A stretch of 64,000 nucleotides of DNA from Argentina anserina. Its lineage: Eukaryota; Streptophyta; Magnoliopsida; Rosales; Rosaceae. Of the stretch, positions 1 to 13,268 are shown in pieces. The DNA lies in the NCBI RefSeq assembly GCF_933775445.1, contig NC_065874.1:33550501-33614500 (forward strand), in the 5' to 3' direction. A model generated the notes under the pieces. It had not been told where the DNA came from and searched no databases. It was given only the letters and a program-made list of their open reading frames with translations. Made by a program: the position numbers and the translations under genes. How positions within the stretch are numbered: the first letter of the stretch is position 1; each line of letters starts with the position of its first letter.

Positions 1-1027
1 ATCCAACGCGAAAATGCACTGATTTCGCCATGCCTTAAGCTCATCAAGGGATCGGCTCCAGACCCTGACCAATGTGTAGGGCGGCCAACTCCCTTCTTCG
101 ACGTTAAGTCCCTGACTAGTGACAAGCTCCCCAAACTTAACCGGGTCGTCTTGCCTGAACCCCTAAGAAGAGTGTAGCCATATATCTCCCACATTTCTGA
201 TTTTGGAGCAATCCCACATATACATGAAGTTCATCTAAGCAACGACGCTTACGATAAACACTCCCGAAAACGGGACGTGACATACAACTACTGCTCTTTG
301 AGATGCCATTAAGTAAAGGGCTTTGCTCATGATATCATCTTACCCTCTAAAATATGCATATTAGTATGAAAACAATAGAAAACCACGCACTACATCTATT
401 TTTTAGCAACTTTATATCTGTGCTGAATTGCTGATGATAGACCAAGACTATGCAGATAATATTATATCATCATTTGTGGTTTTCCTACGTACGGTTGCTA
501 TTATATTCCAAAATTAAGCTCTGTTGCTAATGTTTCTGATTTGGTCATGCGTATACATCACTTTAAATCACACTTTCTAATAACCACATACAAATACAGA
601 CCATCTGCTCCCTTTTCATTCTGCAAGTAATATGCAAAACCAGATAATGGTTGTGATCAGTTTGTCATGGTTGCCTATTTGGGAGTCAGCAGTCATTAGT
701 TACACGTTTTTTTTAAAAGAGTTTACTCCACAAACAAATCGTATGATGATGCTCTCAATCGATCTGGTGATCAGATAAGGACTTATTCCAATGATTTTAT
801 CTGATACGATAATATGAACCAGAGGGGATCCTAGTGACGGCAAAATGATACCCTTTTTCTCGCACCGTTTTGGAGTAAATAATTTAGGATTTGAAAGCTA
901 TGGAGTAAGGAGTAAATATTACAAAAAAAAAAAACTTTTGTATCAAAATTCAAAAGTCATGTGAATCCTCTGACAGTCAAATTTATGTTTATCATTATTT
1001 AAAAAAAACTTATCTTTACCACTCCAC
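1..1027. other. AT-rich intergenic DNA, no gene seen
   Basis: No open frame here looks coding. The first 280 bases are less AT-rich than the rest and could be the edge of a degraded retroelement, but no motif confirms this. The rest is AT-rich spacer with short A and T runs. Confidence 0.5.
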
Positions 1028-1770
1028 GAAAGTTGAAATCTTTAATCTATGGATTAATTGAATTAATATATATTTGTACTATTATATGTTATACAACTAA
1101 ATACCATAAAACCAAGTCTAGATGGTAGTCCCTGGATTTCCGTCTGCAAAGTGTTATAGAGCAGATCCACTTAGTTACTAATTGCAAGACCAATTGACCA
1201 AACTCACCAAAGGATTCGACTATTTCTACCGTATCATCTTATTTGTTCACACCCACACTCTCTTTACACCATACTTACAAAAGTTGAAATCTTTAATCAT
1301 TCATCATATAGAATTGTTAGATTTATATTTATATTTGATTGATTAATTCAAATTATATTTATACTATTATATATCATATAACTAAATACCGAAAAACCGA
1401 GTCTAGATGCTAGTCTTTGGATTTCCGCCTGAAAGGTGTTATAAAGCAGATCCACTCATGTACTCATTGCAAGACCAATTGACCAAAGGGTTCGACAATT
1501 TCCATATCATCTTCATTGTTCACACCTACACACTCTTTCACCTCTTTGTACCATACTCACGAAAGTTGAAATCTTTAATCATTCATCAAATAGACTTGTT
1601 AGAATTATATTTATATTTGATTGGTTAATTGAATCAATTTATATTTATACTATCATATATTATACAACTAAAAACCAAGTCTAGATGCTAGTTCCTGGAA
1701 TTTCCGTATGCAAAGTGTTATAGAGCATATCCCCACTAATGGCAAGACCAATTGACCAAAGGGTGCGACG
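1028..1770. repeat. Tandem repeat, about 2.7 copies of a 250-280 bp unit
   Basis: Three copies start with the shared phrase AAGTTGAAATCTTTAAT near positions 1028, 1279 and 1561. Each continues through an AT-rich block, the phrase ACTAAATACC, CCAAGTCTAGATG, TGGATTTCCG, and CAAGACCAATTGACCAAA. Copies differ by substitutions and small indels, so the array is old. The third copy ends early, near 1770. A 73-codon frame in copy 2 is not conserved between copies and is not taken as a gene. Confidence 0.85.
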
Positions 1771-3530
1771 AACTAATTAGTTATGTTTGACAGTTCTGAT
1801 ATGGGTGTAAAGCTATGGACTCCTACGTGGGAATTATGTAGTGCTAACAGTTCTGATATGAGTGTGATGCATCATCATCCATGAACCAAGTTTTATAATG
1901 TGGATTAGGTTGGTAGGATCTTGAAGGTGAAGAACAAGAGAAACAGTATTACATAACTTTTGTTGTTTAGCTGATCAAAGATAGACTTAGTTTGCTGTCT
2001 TAATTAAGAATGTGATTTGAGAATTCCAGCAACAATCCTTTGGAAGCAACTCAGCAAGTAGACATCAATTTTCGGAGGTCGATCATTACAGATGGTCAGA
2101 TGCACAGAAGAATGATACTGGCAATAGTTTTACTTTGATACATGTCTTGCATCTGTGTAACTGAATGGACCTTACATCTTAATAGATGGGACATACTATC
2201 AACCATTCGTCAATCTATTTCACAAGATTATTAGAAATAAGACAAAGTTGCTTCACCAAAAAGATATAGCTCCCACACGCCTAGGTATGTTGCAGTTTTG
2301 GTTGACCTAATCTTTTAATTTCTGCTTAAATTATGTCATTGTACTACCTTCTTATTTAAGAGGAATTGTAATTTGTTCATATTACAAGTACGGGGCTTAT
2401 ATCTTCTTTTGCTAATGTGAATTAAAAACTAGATGAGAATGCGAAAATTTAAAAAATTAAAAGCTTATGTAAGCTAAGTACATAAGTAGCGCTCTATTTT
2501 TTGTATTTTGAACAACTTCATTCTTTTGTCATAATGATGTCAAAAGAAAAAATACATCTATAATGGCGATATATTACATATATATATATATATTTTTTTT
2601 TTTTTGATGGGTATATATTATTTTTACCGATACTATTTAGATTTTTTTTATCATCAACACATATTACTTTTATGGTATCATTTAGTCTAATAACATTAGT
2701 ATTTGACCTAAACAAAAATATTTTTAACCAGAAGAAAACAGATTTCCTTAACTTCAGTTACAACTTACAAGAGGAACCAAAACAAAAGAAGAAGTGAAAA
2801 ACAATTGAATAGATGGAAGACCCCAAGTCCCCAACAGAACAACCGCGGTCTTCTCCAGTTGGTGCTCTGCTCATTCCCGTCATCTTCTTCTTCAACCCCT
2901 GAATCTCTTTTGGGTCAACTCCCCTCAAAGTCCGTGATTCTCACCTCTCTTTCTCTCTCTCTAATCTCCAATGTACATATGTATAATTATAGATAATTAA
3001 TTTCAGTAAATATGTTTGAGAACAATTATTCGTTTTGTGGAAAAAAATTCTACTCTACACGAAAAGTCATCTTAGCTTTCACGAGATGATCCCGGAGACA
3101 AGTTGAGACAAGTTGCTATCTTGTACTCTAGCTTCTGTATATATATAGGCCCTTACTCTTACACAGTCACATATATACTCACATGTGCTCCTGCTTTTTA
3201 CTTATTCAGAGTCTTTAGTTCTTCTCATATACTCTTTTCAGTTCAGTTCTTGTACTTTGATTATGGGTTTCATACTGATTTTCTCACTAGTTCACTGAAC
3301 TTGGAGGTCACTCTCTTCTGGGTTATGTTCAGATAGACACATTGAAGTCAGAGTTGAATTCTTTTGGAGTTTTCAGTGATCATGCTTTGTGGTTTTTTTG
3401 TTTTGTTAAAGTTGAGTACTTGATTGTTGGAAGTCGAATATGAACAGAATTTGGGTATAAAGTTGTGTTCTTGTTACTAAATTTGCTTGTTTTTTTTTTT
3501 ATCACATTTGGGAATTTGGGTATTGTTTTG
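1771..3530. other. Intergenic DNA and leader of the GH127 gene
   Basis: AT-rich spacer with a (TA)n run near 2578-2593 and poly-T and poly-A runs. A pyrimidine-rich, CT-repeat stretch near 2860-2970 and the TATA-like TATATATA near 3140 could belong to the promoter of the gene that follows. No separate coding gene is supported. Confidence 0.4.
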
Positions 3531-6500
3531 ATGGAAATGAAGGGTTTTGGGTTTCTTGATATGTCATCTGTGTTTGTGATTTTTCTTCTATGTGTGTGGG
3601 GATGTGGTTTTGCTGTGGGTAAGGAGTGTACAAATACTGTTGAATCATGGATGGCATCACATACTCTTCGGTTTGAACTTTTAAATTCCAAAAATGAAAC
3701 TTTTAAGAAAGAGGTGTTCTCACACTACCACTTGACACCAAGTGATGATTCTGCTTGGTTCAATTTGCTTCCAAGAAAAATATTGAGGGAGGAAGATGAA
3801 TATGAGTGGTCAGTCATGTACCGCAAGATGAAAAACTCCGGTGGTGGTTCTGAGGCCCCCGGAGGGTTCCTTAAGGAAGTGTCATTGCATGATGTGAGGT
3901 TGGATCCAACCTCACAACATGGGAAGGCACAGCAAACAAATCTGGAGTACCTGTTGATGTTGGATTCAGATAGTTTACTCTGGAATTTTCAAAAGACAGC
4001 TGGTTTAGCAACCCCCGGAAAACCATATGATGCCAGAGATTCATGGGAGAAACCAGATGGTGAACTTCGGGGTCATTTTGTAGGTTAGTTCATACATGCT
4101 ATCTCATTATTTTTCTTAACGTTGTTTGCTTCCCATTAGTCATGGTAGCTTTTCTGTACATTTCATTTCGTCACATGTTAAGTGGTCTTCTGCAATGACA
4201 TTGTCTTCTCATATTCTAATGTGATATAATTTGTTTGATTTTATTAAAGGTGCTTTTGAATGTTTTAAGCTTCCTTAAATTTCATGTATTGTATACAGTT
4301 TTGGAAAGGGAGCTCCACCTTAGTTTGGAGGAACAGTGGTGTTCCCTTTCTTTTTCGGATTAAAATGGAGAGAATGAATAATATGCAAGTAATGCAACAT
4401 ACTAGTCATAATATGCGACAGACTGTCATAATGACATTATCAAATGATAAAATGGTGTGTGCCTTTAGGCTTAAAGAGTTTCAATTTTAGTTTTTGAAAA
4501 TCATCTTATATAACTTGCTTTTGTGTTATGAAGGGCATTATTTGAGTGCTTCGGCACTGATGTGGGCTAGCACTCATAATGATACTCTCAAAGATAAGAT
4601 GTCTGGGATTGTGTCAAGTCTTTCTCTTTGTCAGAATAAAATTGGCAGTGGATATCTTTCTGCTTATCCAACTGAGGAATTTGATCGCTTGGAAGCTATC
4701 AAACCTGTATGGGCTCCTTATTATACCATCCACAAGGTAGAGTCTAATTCTTTTGTTTTATTAGATTTAAAAGGTTCAGTTTGATTCAGAGTCATATGTT
4801 TAGATTATCTACTTGTTTACTTTGGCAGATCTTGGCAGGCCTGTTAGATCAGTATACACTTGCTGGTAATGACCAAGCTTTAAGTATGATGAAATGGATG
4901 GTTGATTACTTTTACAAACGTGTTCAGAATGTCATATTGAAGTACAGTATAGAAAGACATTATATGTCACTCAATGAAGAATCTGGTGGCATGAATGACG
5001 TTCTTTATAAGCTCTATGCTATCACAGTAAGTAATTACTATCAAGCACCATTTCTGGAATCCAGAACTTTGGTTTTGCTTGCATACAATTCATTGCTCTT
5101 AAGAACTTCTAGTGTGTGAATGTTGGCTTGTGACATCAAACGTTCATAATGCTGTGCTCAGGGAGATACGAAGCATTTATTGTTGGCTCATCTTTTTGAC
5201 AAACCATGCTTTCTAGGACTCTTGGCAGTGCAGGTAACAGTTGTTTTCTTTTGAGTATTGCTAGGTAGCCCTTAGATATCTAAATATTTTGTCTGAGCAG
5301 AAAACAAACACCTTATGGAATTCAGTTCTTATACCAAAGGGAAAAACGAGTAAGGCACCTATATCCTGACAAAGTTGTATGATAGATTGATAGAATTATA
5401 GAAGTGGTAAAGTTCTTGCGTCTATTTCATGCAAAGATAAGATTATGAGCTGGTCAGATGTTCTATATTTCCTTAGAAGTACTTTCGGGGCATTTGATGA
5501 ATGATTATGGTCTGAAATGGTGGGAAGAGGATTAACTGGTTCTGTCTCTATCTGTCTCTTGAGCATATCTAGGCCAATCAAACTTTGAGTTTCTCCAGAA
5601 TTTATCTCTTGTACTGCCTCTTACCAAGTACCTACATTTGTAGGCCTATGACATAGCTGGTTACCACACTAACACACATATTCCAGTTGTCATTGGTGCT
5701 CAAAAGCGGTATGAAGTCACTGGTGATCCACTTTATAAGGTAAATTTAAATTTGTGAAATATATGAATTACAGCTCTCAACTTACTGTTAATGTTTGTGC
5801 TTGCGAATTGGCTCCCCTTGCATTCGATGTGCGTTTGTAGAGATGTTACTTCTATTTTGGATATGGCATTGCACTTGTATTCTTCGTCTTTACATTACCT
5901 TCTTATCTCTTGACCCAGAAATAAATATCTCTATTGTTTATTTTATATCAGATATGAGGTTTAGAATATCAGGGAGGACTTTAATGCTAACACTTTCTCA
6001 ATAATCTAAAATTGTCAGGAAATGGGAATTTTCTTTATGGAGATGGTTAACTCTTCTCACAGTTATGCCACAGGAGGGACATCAGTCAGCGAGTTTTGGT
6101 ACTGCAATTCAGCTAGTTAAACTTTCAATTCTCAGTTTATTCATCTATAGCTCATCCTTGTGCTTGAATTTTCAATGCTAATCTGCAGACAAGTATTTAG
6201 AAAGTCTAGATGCATCCTTTTATGGAGTTATGCTTCTTTCTTTCAGACTAGGTTCTTAATTCCAACTTGTTTTGGTTTGCTTTCCTAATTGTGAGCAGGT
6301 CTGACCCTAAAAGATTAGCGACCACTCTACAATCAGAGAATGAGGAATCATGTGTAACTTATAACATGCTGAAGGTATGCTTATCTGCAAGTTATTAATC
6401 AAAGAGATACCCTGGCTGGTTGGTTGCTCATTTATTTATTCATTCTACAAAGAAATAGCCTGGCTGTGGTGTGTGTTAACATTACTAATGCAAAGGTTCC

Positions 6501-8603
6501 TTCTGCTTCATCTTTGGCACTTTGCATTCATCTTGTAGGTCTCCCGCAACCTGTTTAGATGGACCAAAGAAATGGCATATGCAGATTATTATGAGCGAGC
6601 TCTAACAAATGGTGTGCTGGGTATCCAAAGAGGAACTGAGCCTGGAGTCATGATCTACATGCTCCCACTAGGCCGTGGACAGTCCAAGGCCAAGAGCTAT
6701 CATGGTTGGGGATCACCATTTGACCATTTCTGGTGCTGCTATGGCACTGGTATGAGATCGCTTGTCCTTTCTAGCAGTTTATCCTAGGGGTTTCAGATTC
6801 CATCAACATGCTTTAAAACTTTCATGATCTTTACATCCTTTCATGCTTTTTCGTCCAACTTGTTCTGATTGAAGCAATTTAGAATGCTATTCCATTGCTG
6901 CTGTTGTTGCAGGCTAATGACTACTCATTACTGCGATCTTCTTGATGCTATTTTCAGGGATTGAATCATTCTCAAAGTTAGGAGATTCCATATATTTTGA
7001 AGAAGATGGTGAAACTCCTGGTCTTTACATTATCCAGTATATAGCAAGCTTGCTTGATTGGAAATCTGGACAACTTGTGCTTAATCAGACAGTTGATAAC
7101 ATCAATTCCTGGGATCCATACCTTAGAATCACGTTAATATTTTCTTCAACAAAGGTACAGATCATATTGACTATGGCCTCAACAGTAACACTATCATGTG
7201 GTTCATATAAGTAATTGTTGATTCATCGTATTGCACACACAATTACATGCACAACTGTTGTATACTTTGTGTTGGTTAAATGCAATCCACGTTTACATTT
7301 GTTTTTATTGATTTTGCTCTCTAAATTTTGGTGGCGTGTCCCATATTAAAAAAAATCATCTGCCTTTTTTCTTAAAGCATGCTACTTATTTTGGACTAAA
7401 TGATGCAGGGGACAGGCAAATCATCTACCTTGAACTTACGAATGCCAATCTGGACAGATTCAGATGGTGCAAAGGCAGCATTGAATGGTCAAAGTCTGCA
7501 TTTATCAGCTCCAGGTATGAAATCCATCAGAATATCCTCTTTAATTTCTAATCCTCTCTACCATGGCTCATTATCGTCTAATGTTCATGTCATGTTTTCC
7601 GACTAATTCAGTTAGTCGATTTTGATCTTTTAGATGCAGAATATAAACATAATCGTTTTTATCTGTTTGTGGGATACAGGTACTTTCCTACAAATATCAA
7701 ATAAATGGAGTCATGGTGACATAGTAACTCTTCAGCTACCCATTAATCTGAGAACAGAAGCTATTAAAGGTACCCTTACCCTTAATAAAATCCCTTCCTA
7801 CACAAACTTTTCACATAAATGATGTACGAACTTACCATGTCCCTTGAATAAACTCAGATGATAGGGAAGAGTTTGCTTCACTCCAAGCAATTCTTTATGG
7901 TCCAGTTCTGCTTGCGGCTCATACCAGTGGGAACTGGGACCTTCGAATTGAGTCAACCAACTCTCTTTCAGACTGGATAACTCCAATCCCTTCCTCGTAC
8001 AATAATTATTTGGTATCTTTCTCCCAAGAGTACGAAGACTCAACTTTTGCCTTGACCAATTTAAACCAAACGATCCAACTGGACAACTTTCCAGAAGCAG
8101 GCACTGCTGCTTCGGTTCATGCCACTTTTAGACTCATTTTAGATGGCTCGTCAACAGAAATTTCCAAAGCGCAAGATGCTGTAGGGAAATCAGTCATGCT
8201 AGAGCTGTTTGATCATCCTGGAAAGGTTCTGGGGCATCAAGGGGAAGACAAGAACCTTGTAATAGCAGAATCTTCAGATAGCAAGGACAACATAGTTTTT
8301 CGCTTGGTTCCAGGTCTGGATGGAAAGACTGCCTCGGCCTCCTTGGAGTCACAAAGTGACAAGGGTTGCTTTGTATATAGCCCGGAGTTGGAGGTTAATG
8401 CAGCCTTGAAGCTCGGCTGCAATTTGGATTCATCAGATGATGAATTCAAACAGGCAGCGAGCTTTGTAATGAACAGCGGAATTAGTCAGTATCATCCTCT
8501 CAGCTTTGTTGCTCAAGGAAAGGATAGGAACTTTCTTTTGCAACCATTGTCAAGCTTCAGGGATGAATTCTATACTGCCTATCTCAACATAACAACTGTT
8601 TAA
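3531..8603 (+). CDS. GH127 family beta-L-arabinofuranosidase-like secreted glycosidase
   Basis: Twelve exons join in frame: 3531-4083, 4534-4736, 4829-5026, 5162-5233, 5644-5739, 6019-6098, 6299-6374, 6539-6749, 6958-7154, 7409-7514, 7680-7769 and 7858-8603, giving 875 residues, close to the Arabidopsis relatives At5g12950/At5g12960 (about 860). The first 30 or so residues form a hydrophobic signal peptide, so the product probably acts in the wall or secretory path, removing L-arabinofuranose from glycans or glycoproteins. GH127 enzymes use a cysteine nucleophile in a Glu/Cys zinc site; matching motifs are visible as NEESCVTYNMLK (exon 7) and FDHFWCCYGTG (exon 8). The C-terminal exon encodes the beta-rich region, ending LNITTV. 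The start at 3531 is preferred to an in-frame ATG at 3465 because it sits directly before the signal peptide. All borders are GT..AG. No lesions were seen, so it looks functional. Confidence 0.93.
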
Positions 8604-8817
8604 GTTCGAACATGATTTTGGAGACCTGGGCTGATCAATTGGGTAACAAGTATTGGTAGATGTTTTCATTTTGTATATGCAATTATGCTTCTTCAGGATC
8701 ATGTAAAAAGTGCCAATGCCACTAATCTAAGTACTATAGCTAAATCATTATCTTCTTCTCTTTCCGAATCTAAACAATTCTTTCCTCGTTGGCCAATTAT
8801 TAAACACACTTAGAGCC

Positions 8818-9010
8818 TTTTTTTTTGACAGTCACGTTTCCCAAAGGCTTTTTAGGCCCAAGAGATTAATCCGCCAGTCCATGTGAAATGGTCCCGCCCC
8901 GCATTGCAGCAGAGCGCCTAGCCATTTTTACTGGCTTCGTGAGTCGAACCAAGACCCAGGAGCAAACCCGACAAGGCAAGACCACTACACCAACCTGCAA
9001 CACCTGAGCC
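8818..9010 (-). mobile_element. tRNA-derived SINE
   Basis: On the minus strand this has the internal RNA polymerase III promoter of a tRNA: an A box TGGTGTAGTGG (complement of 8982-8992) and a B box GGTTCGACTC (complement of 8941-8950), spaced as in tRNA genes. It ends in a run of nine A (plus-strand T run 8818-8826). There is no folded tRNA, so it is a SINE and not a tRNA gene. A short GAGCC repeat flanks it (8813-8817 and 9006-9010), possibly the rest of a target duplication. Confidence 0.75.
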
Positions 9011-10965
<1,955 letters not shown>

Positions 10966-12170
10966 ATCATATAGCCTCTCCGGACTTGATTGTTGGTAAT
11001 TCATTTTGTTCCAAGTCTATTTCACAGCAGAGTCTGGTTAATTTTTGTTTCAACTTTTTCACTTTGAAACCGAGACACAGTTAGAAGTAACTTGAATTGT
11101 ACTCCCTTCTATCCTTGTTCATTATGAGGTGGCCATTATTGTTTTCTGGTTGCATCACGAGAGCATCTATAATATGAGAAATACTTAATACTCTTGCTTC
11201 CTCATAACACGGACCTCTTGGCACGTGTTGCGCCGGCCATCCAACGCGTGTGAAGTTACTGTTCACCGTTTGGCCTCCTGTTCTTGAATGCAAAATTGGT
11301 ACAGCTGGCGCTGTGTGAGTCATTATCTCACTAATGCTTCACGTGTGCTGTCTTTGATACAACATGTATGAGGTATTATGTGAAATTGGATTGTAGCAGC
11401 CCCCAGCTGTGCAAATCTGCCAAATGGTGTTATTGCTGCGCTTGCTTATAGTGAAGTGCCAGCATAAGATTACATGACTTGTTTACATCACAATGCATAA
11501 CAAGATCCTAGACTTGGGTCGACATTTAGGAGCCGTTTCAGCTTCTGTAGCTGTGTTTTCTGTAAGAAGCTTAATGCAGAGGCGCTTTTAACGATTCCAG
11601 AAATCCATATGCCAGAACTGTCACAAAACCATACCAGTCATGTACCACCGCAACGTCAATTTCTCTCATTTGCGAGTTGTACCACACACTGGTGCAAACT
11701 ATAGAAATGGTGCATGTTGATGAATATGTGTTGTACCACACAATGGTGCATGGTGATGAATATGTGGTAATGATGAAGAAGACATGGGGAATATGTTTGG
11801 TTTTGAATTTCAAAAGTGGCGAGTAAATAGCTCTTTCAATTATTGGATGCGCCTTTTACCATCATATTTGCAAGAGCACAAAACCAGGTCATAATGTGAT
11901 TAACCTCAAGTAGTCCATGGTCACATCAACATGAAATCATATGAAGATGATGTGCTCCTTCCAGTTTTCGCTGTCTACAAGAATCAAATACAATTGATTG
12001 GTCTATATAGATACATGCTAAAAATACGTGCATGAAAATTACTTCATTGCTCATTGGTAATGATCTAATAAAACACACGAAATACATAATCCTCTGTTAT
12101 GAGTCTTAACGTAGGGATTCATGATAGCCAACTTCACAATATGGTATAATCTCTTACTAAACATTTTACT
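10966..12170. other. Intergenic DNA between RPL31 and the LRR gene
   Basis: This holds the 3' ends of two convergent genes. A short direct repeat built on TTGTACCACACA and GGTGCATGTTGATGAATATGTG occurs twice between 11685 and 11770. No coding gene is supported. Confidence 0.5.
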
Positions 12171-13268
12171 CTAGCAATTTCTTAGTGGCTTCCCACATAG
12201 GCAATCATTGTAGCTAAACGACGACGCTTCCAAGTGATCGAACGGCGAACCGACCGGAATCTTCCCACAGAGGTGGTTGTGGCTCAAATCCAAATGACCA
12301 ACGTAGGACGCCGACGAGATGGTCGACGGAATATTACCTCTCAACATGTTGTAGGACAAGTCTATCACAGTGAAGTAAGATCTCGGACCAAACACGTTTG
12401 GTATGAAACCGTGCAGGGAGTTTTTGCTCAAGTTCAAGTTGCTTATACTTGAGACGATCAAACTCGGGGGGATAGTTCCGGTCATGTTGTTACAGTCGAG
12501 GTTCAGGGTTGCGAGGACCGCCATTTTACCTAGGGAGGCCGGAATCGGACCGGAGAGTTGGTTGAGAGAGAGATCAAGATCAGCCAGACGGTAGATTTGA
12601 GAGATGGATTCTGGAATGGGACCGGTGAGCATGTTTTTGCTAAGCAAAGCGCGGCTGAGCATTCTGAGCCGGTTGAAATCTTGTGGCAACTTTCCCGAGA
12701 TCTTGTTGTTGCGGAGGTCGAGGTGCATGAGGGATGAGATTCTCGTCAGAGACTCGGGGATGGGACCGGAGATGAAGTTGTCGGCGACGTTGAGGACGGT
12801 GAGGCGCTGCAACCGACCGATGTCGGAGGGGAGAGGTCCAGTGAGCTTGTTTCCGATGAGGTCGAGGATCCTGAGGAAGGGTAAGTTGGTGATGCACCGG
12901 GGAATCTCACCGGAGATGCCCTTCCAGTCGGCGATGGTGATGCTGGAGAGACGTGTCAGACGGCAGATGGCCGGCGAGATCGTCCCGGTCATGTAGCCGG
13001 TTCTTTTAGCACGTTCGAAAATGGGGTCCTCGGATTCTCCCCGGAGGTTTATATCGGCGACACGGCGGGTTCCCTGGTCGCAGCTGATACCGTACCATTT
13101 GTGGCAGCAGTCGGCGCCTGTCCATGATTTGAAAATTCCCAAGTAGGGCTCGTGGAGGCTCGCTTTGAAAGCGAGTAGCGCCGCCCGGTCTGATGGCGGA
13201 CATGCCTGGACGGTGTCCCAAGTACGAGCAGCCAACAGCACTGCAACTATTACAATAACTGTCTGCAT
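12171..13268 (-). CDS. Secreted leucine-rich repeat protein, DRT100-like
   Basis: A single uninterrupted frame of 365 residues. Residues 1-22 form a signal peptide (MQTVIVIVAVLLAARTWDTVQA). The plant LRR N-terminal cap follows: CPPSDRAALLAFKASL with the paired cysteines DCCHKWYGISCD. About ten plant extracellular LRRs (LxxLxLxxNxLxGxIP) run from about residue 90 to 330, and the protein ends in a C-terminal cap with cysteines and no membrane segment or kinase. This is the architecture of Arabidopsis DRT100 and related extracellular LRR proteins. DRT100 was named for partial rescue of bacterial repair mutants; the true role in plants is probably extracellular binding. The single-exon layout is normal for the family. 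The promoter reads leftward from about 13480, with a TATATAAA motif near 13475. Confidence 0.92.
   Translation of the reverse strand: MQTVIVIVAVLLAARTWDTVQACPPSDRAALLAFKASLHEPYLGIFKSWTGADCCHKWYGISCDQGTRRVADINLRGESEDPIFERAKRTGYMTGTISPAICRLTRLSSITIADWKGISGEIPRCITNLPFLRILDLIGNKLTGPLPSDIGRLQRLTVLNVADNFISGPIPESLTRISSLMHLDLRNNKISGKLPQDFNRLRMLSRALLSKNMLTGPIPESISQIYRLADLDLSLNQLSGPIPASLGKMAVLATLNLDCNNMTGTIPPSLIVSSISNLNLSKNSLHGFIPNVFGPRSYFTVIDLSYNMLRGNIPSTISSASYVGHLDLSHNHLCGKIPVGSPFDHLEASSFSYNDCLCGKPLRNC

Noticed and set aside
8941..8992. A possible tRNA gene from the A and B boxes
   Set aside because: No cloverleaf or acceptor stem can be drawn, and a poly-A tail follows; a SINE explains it better.
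12604..12996. Open frame of 130 codons on the plus strand
   Set aside because: It is the antisense shadow of the DRT100-like LRR gene; the repeat structure keeps several frames open.
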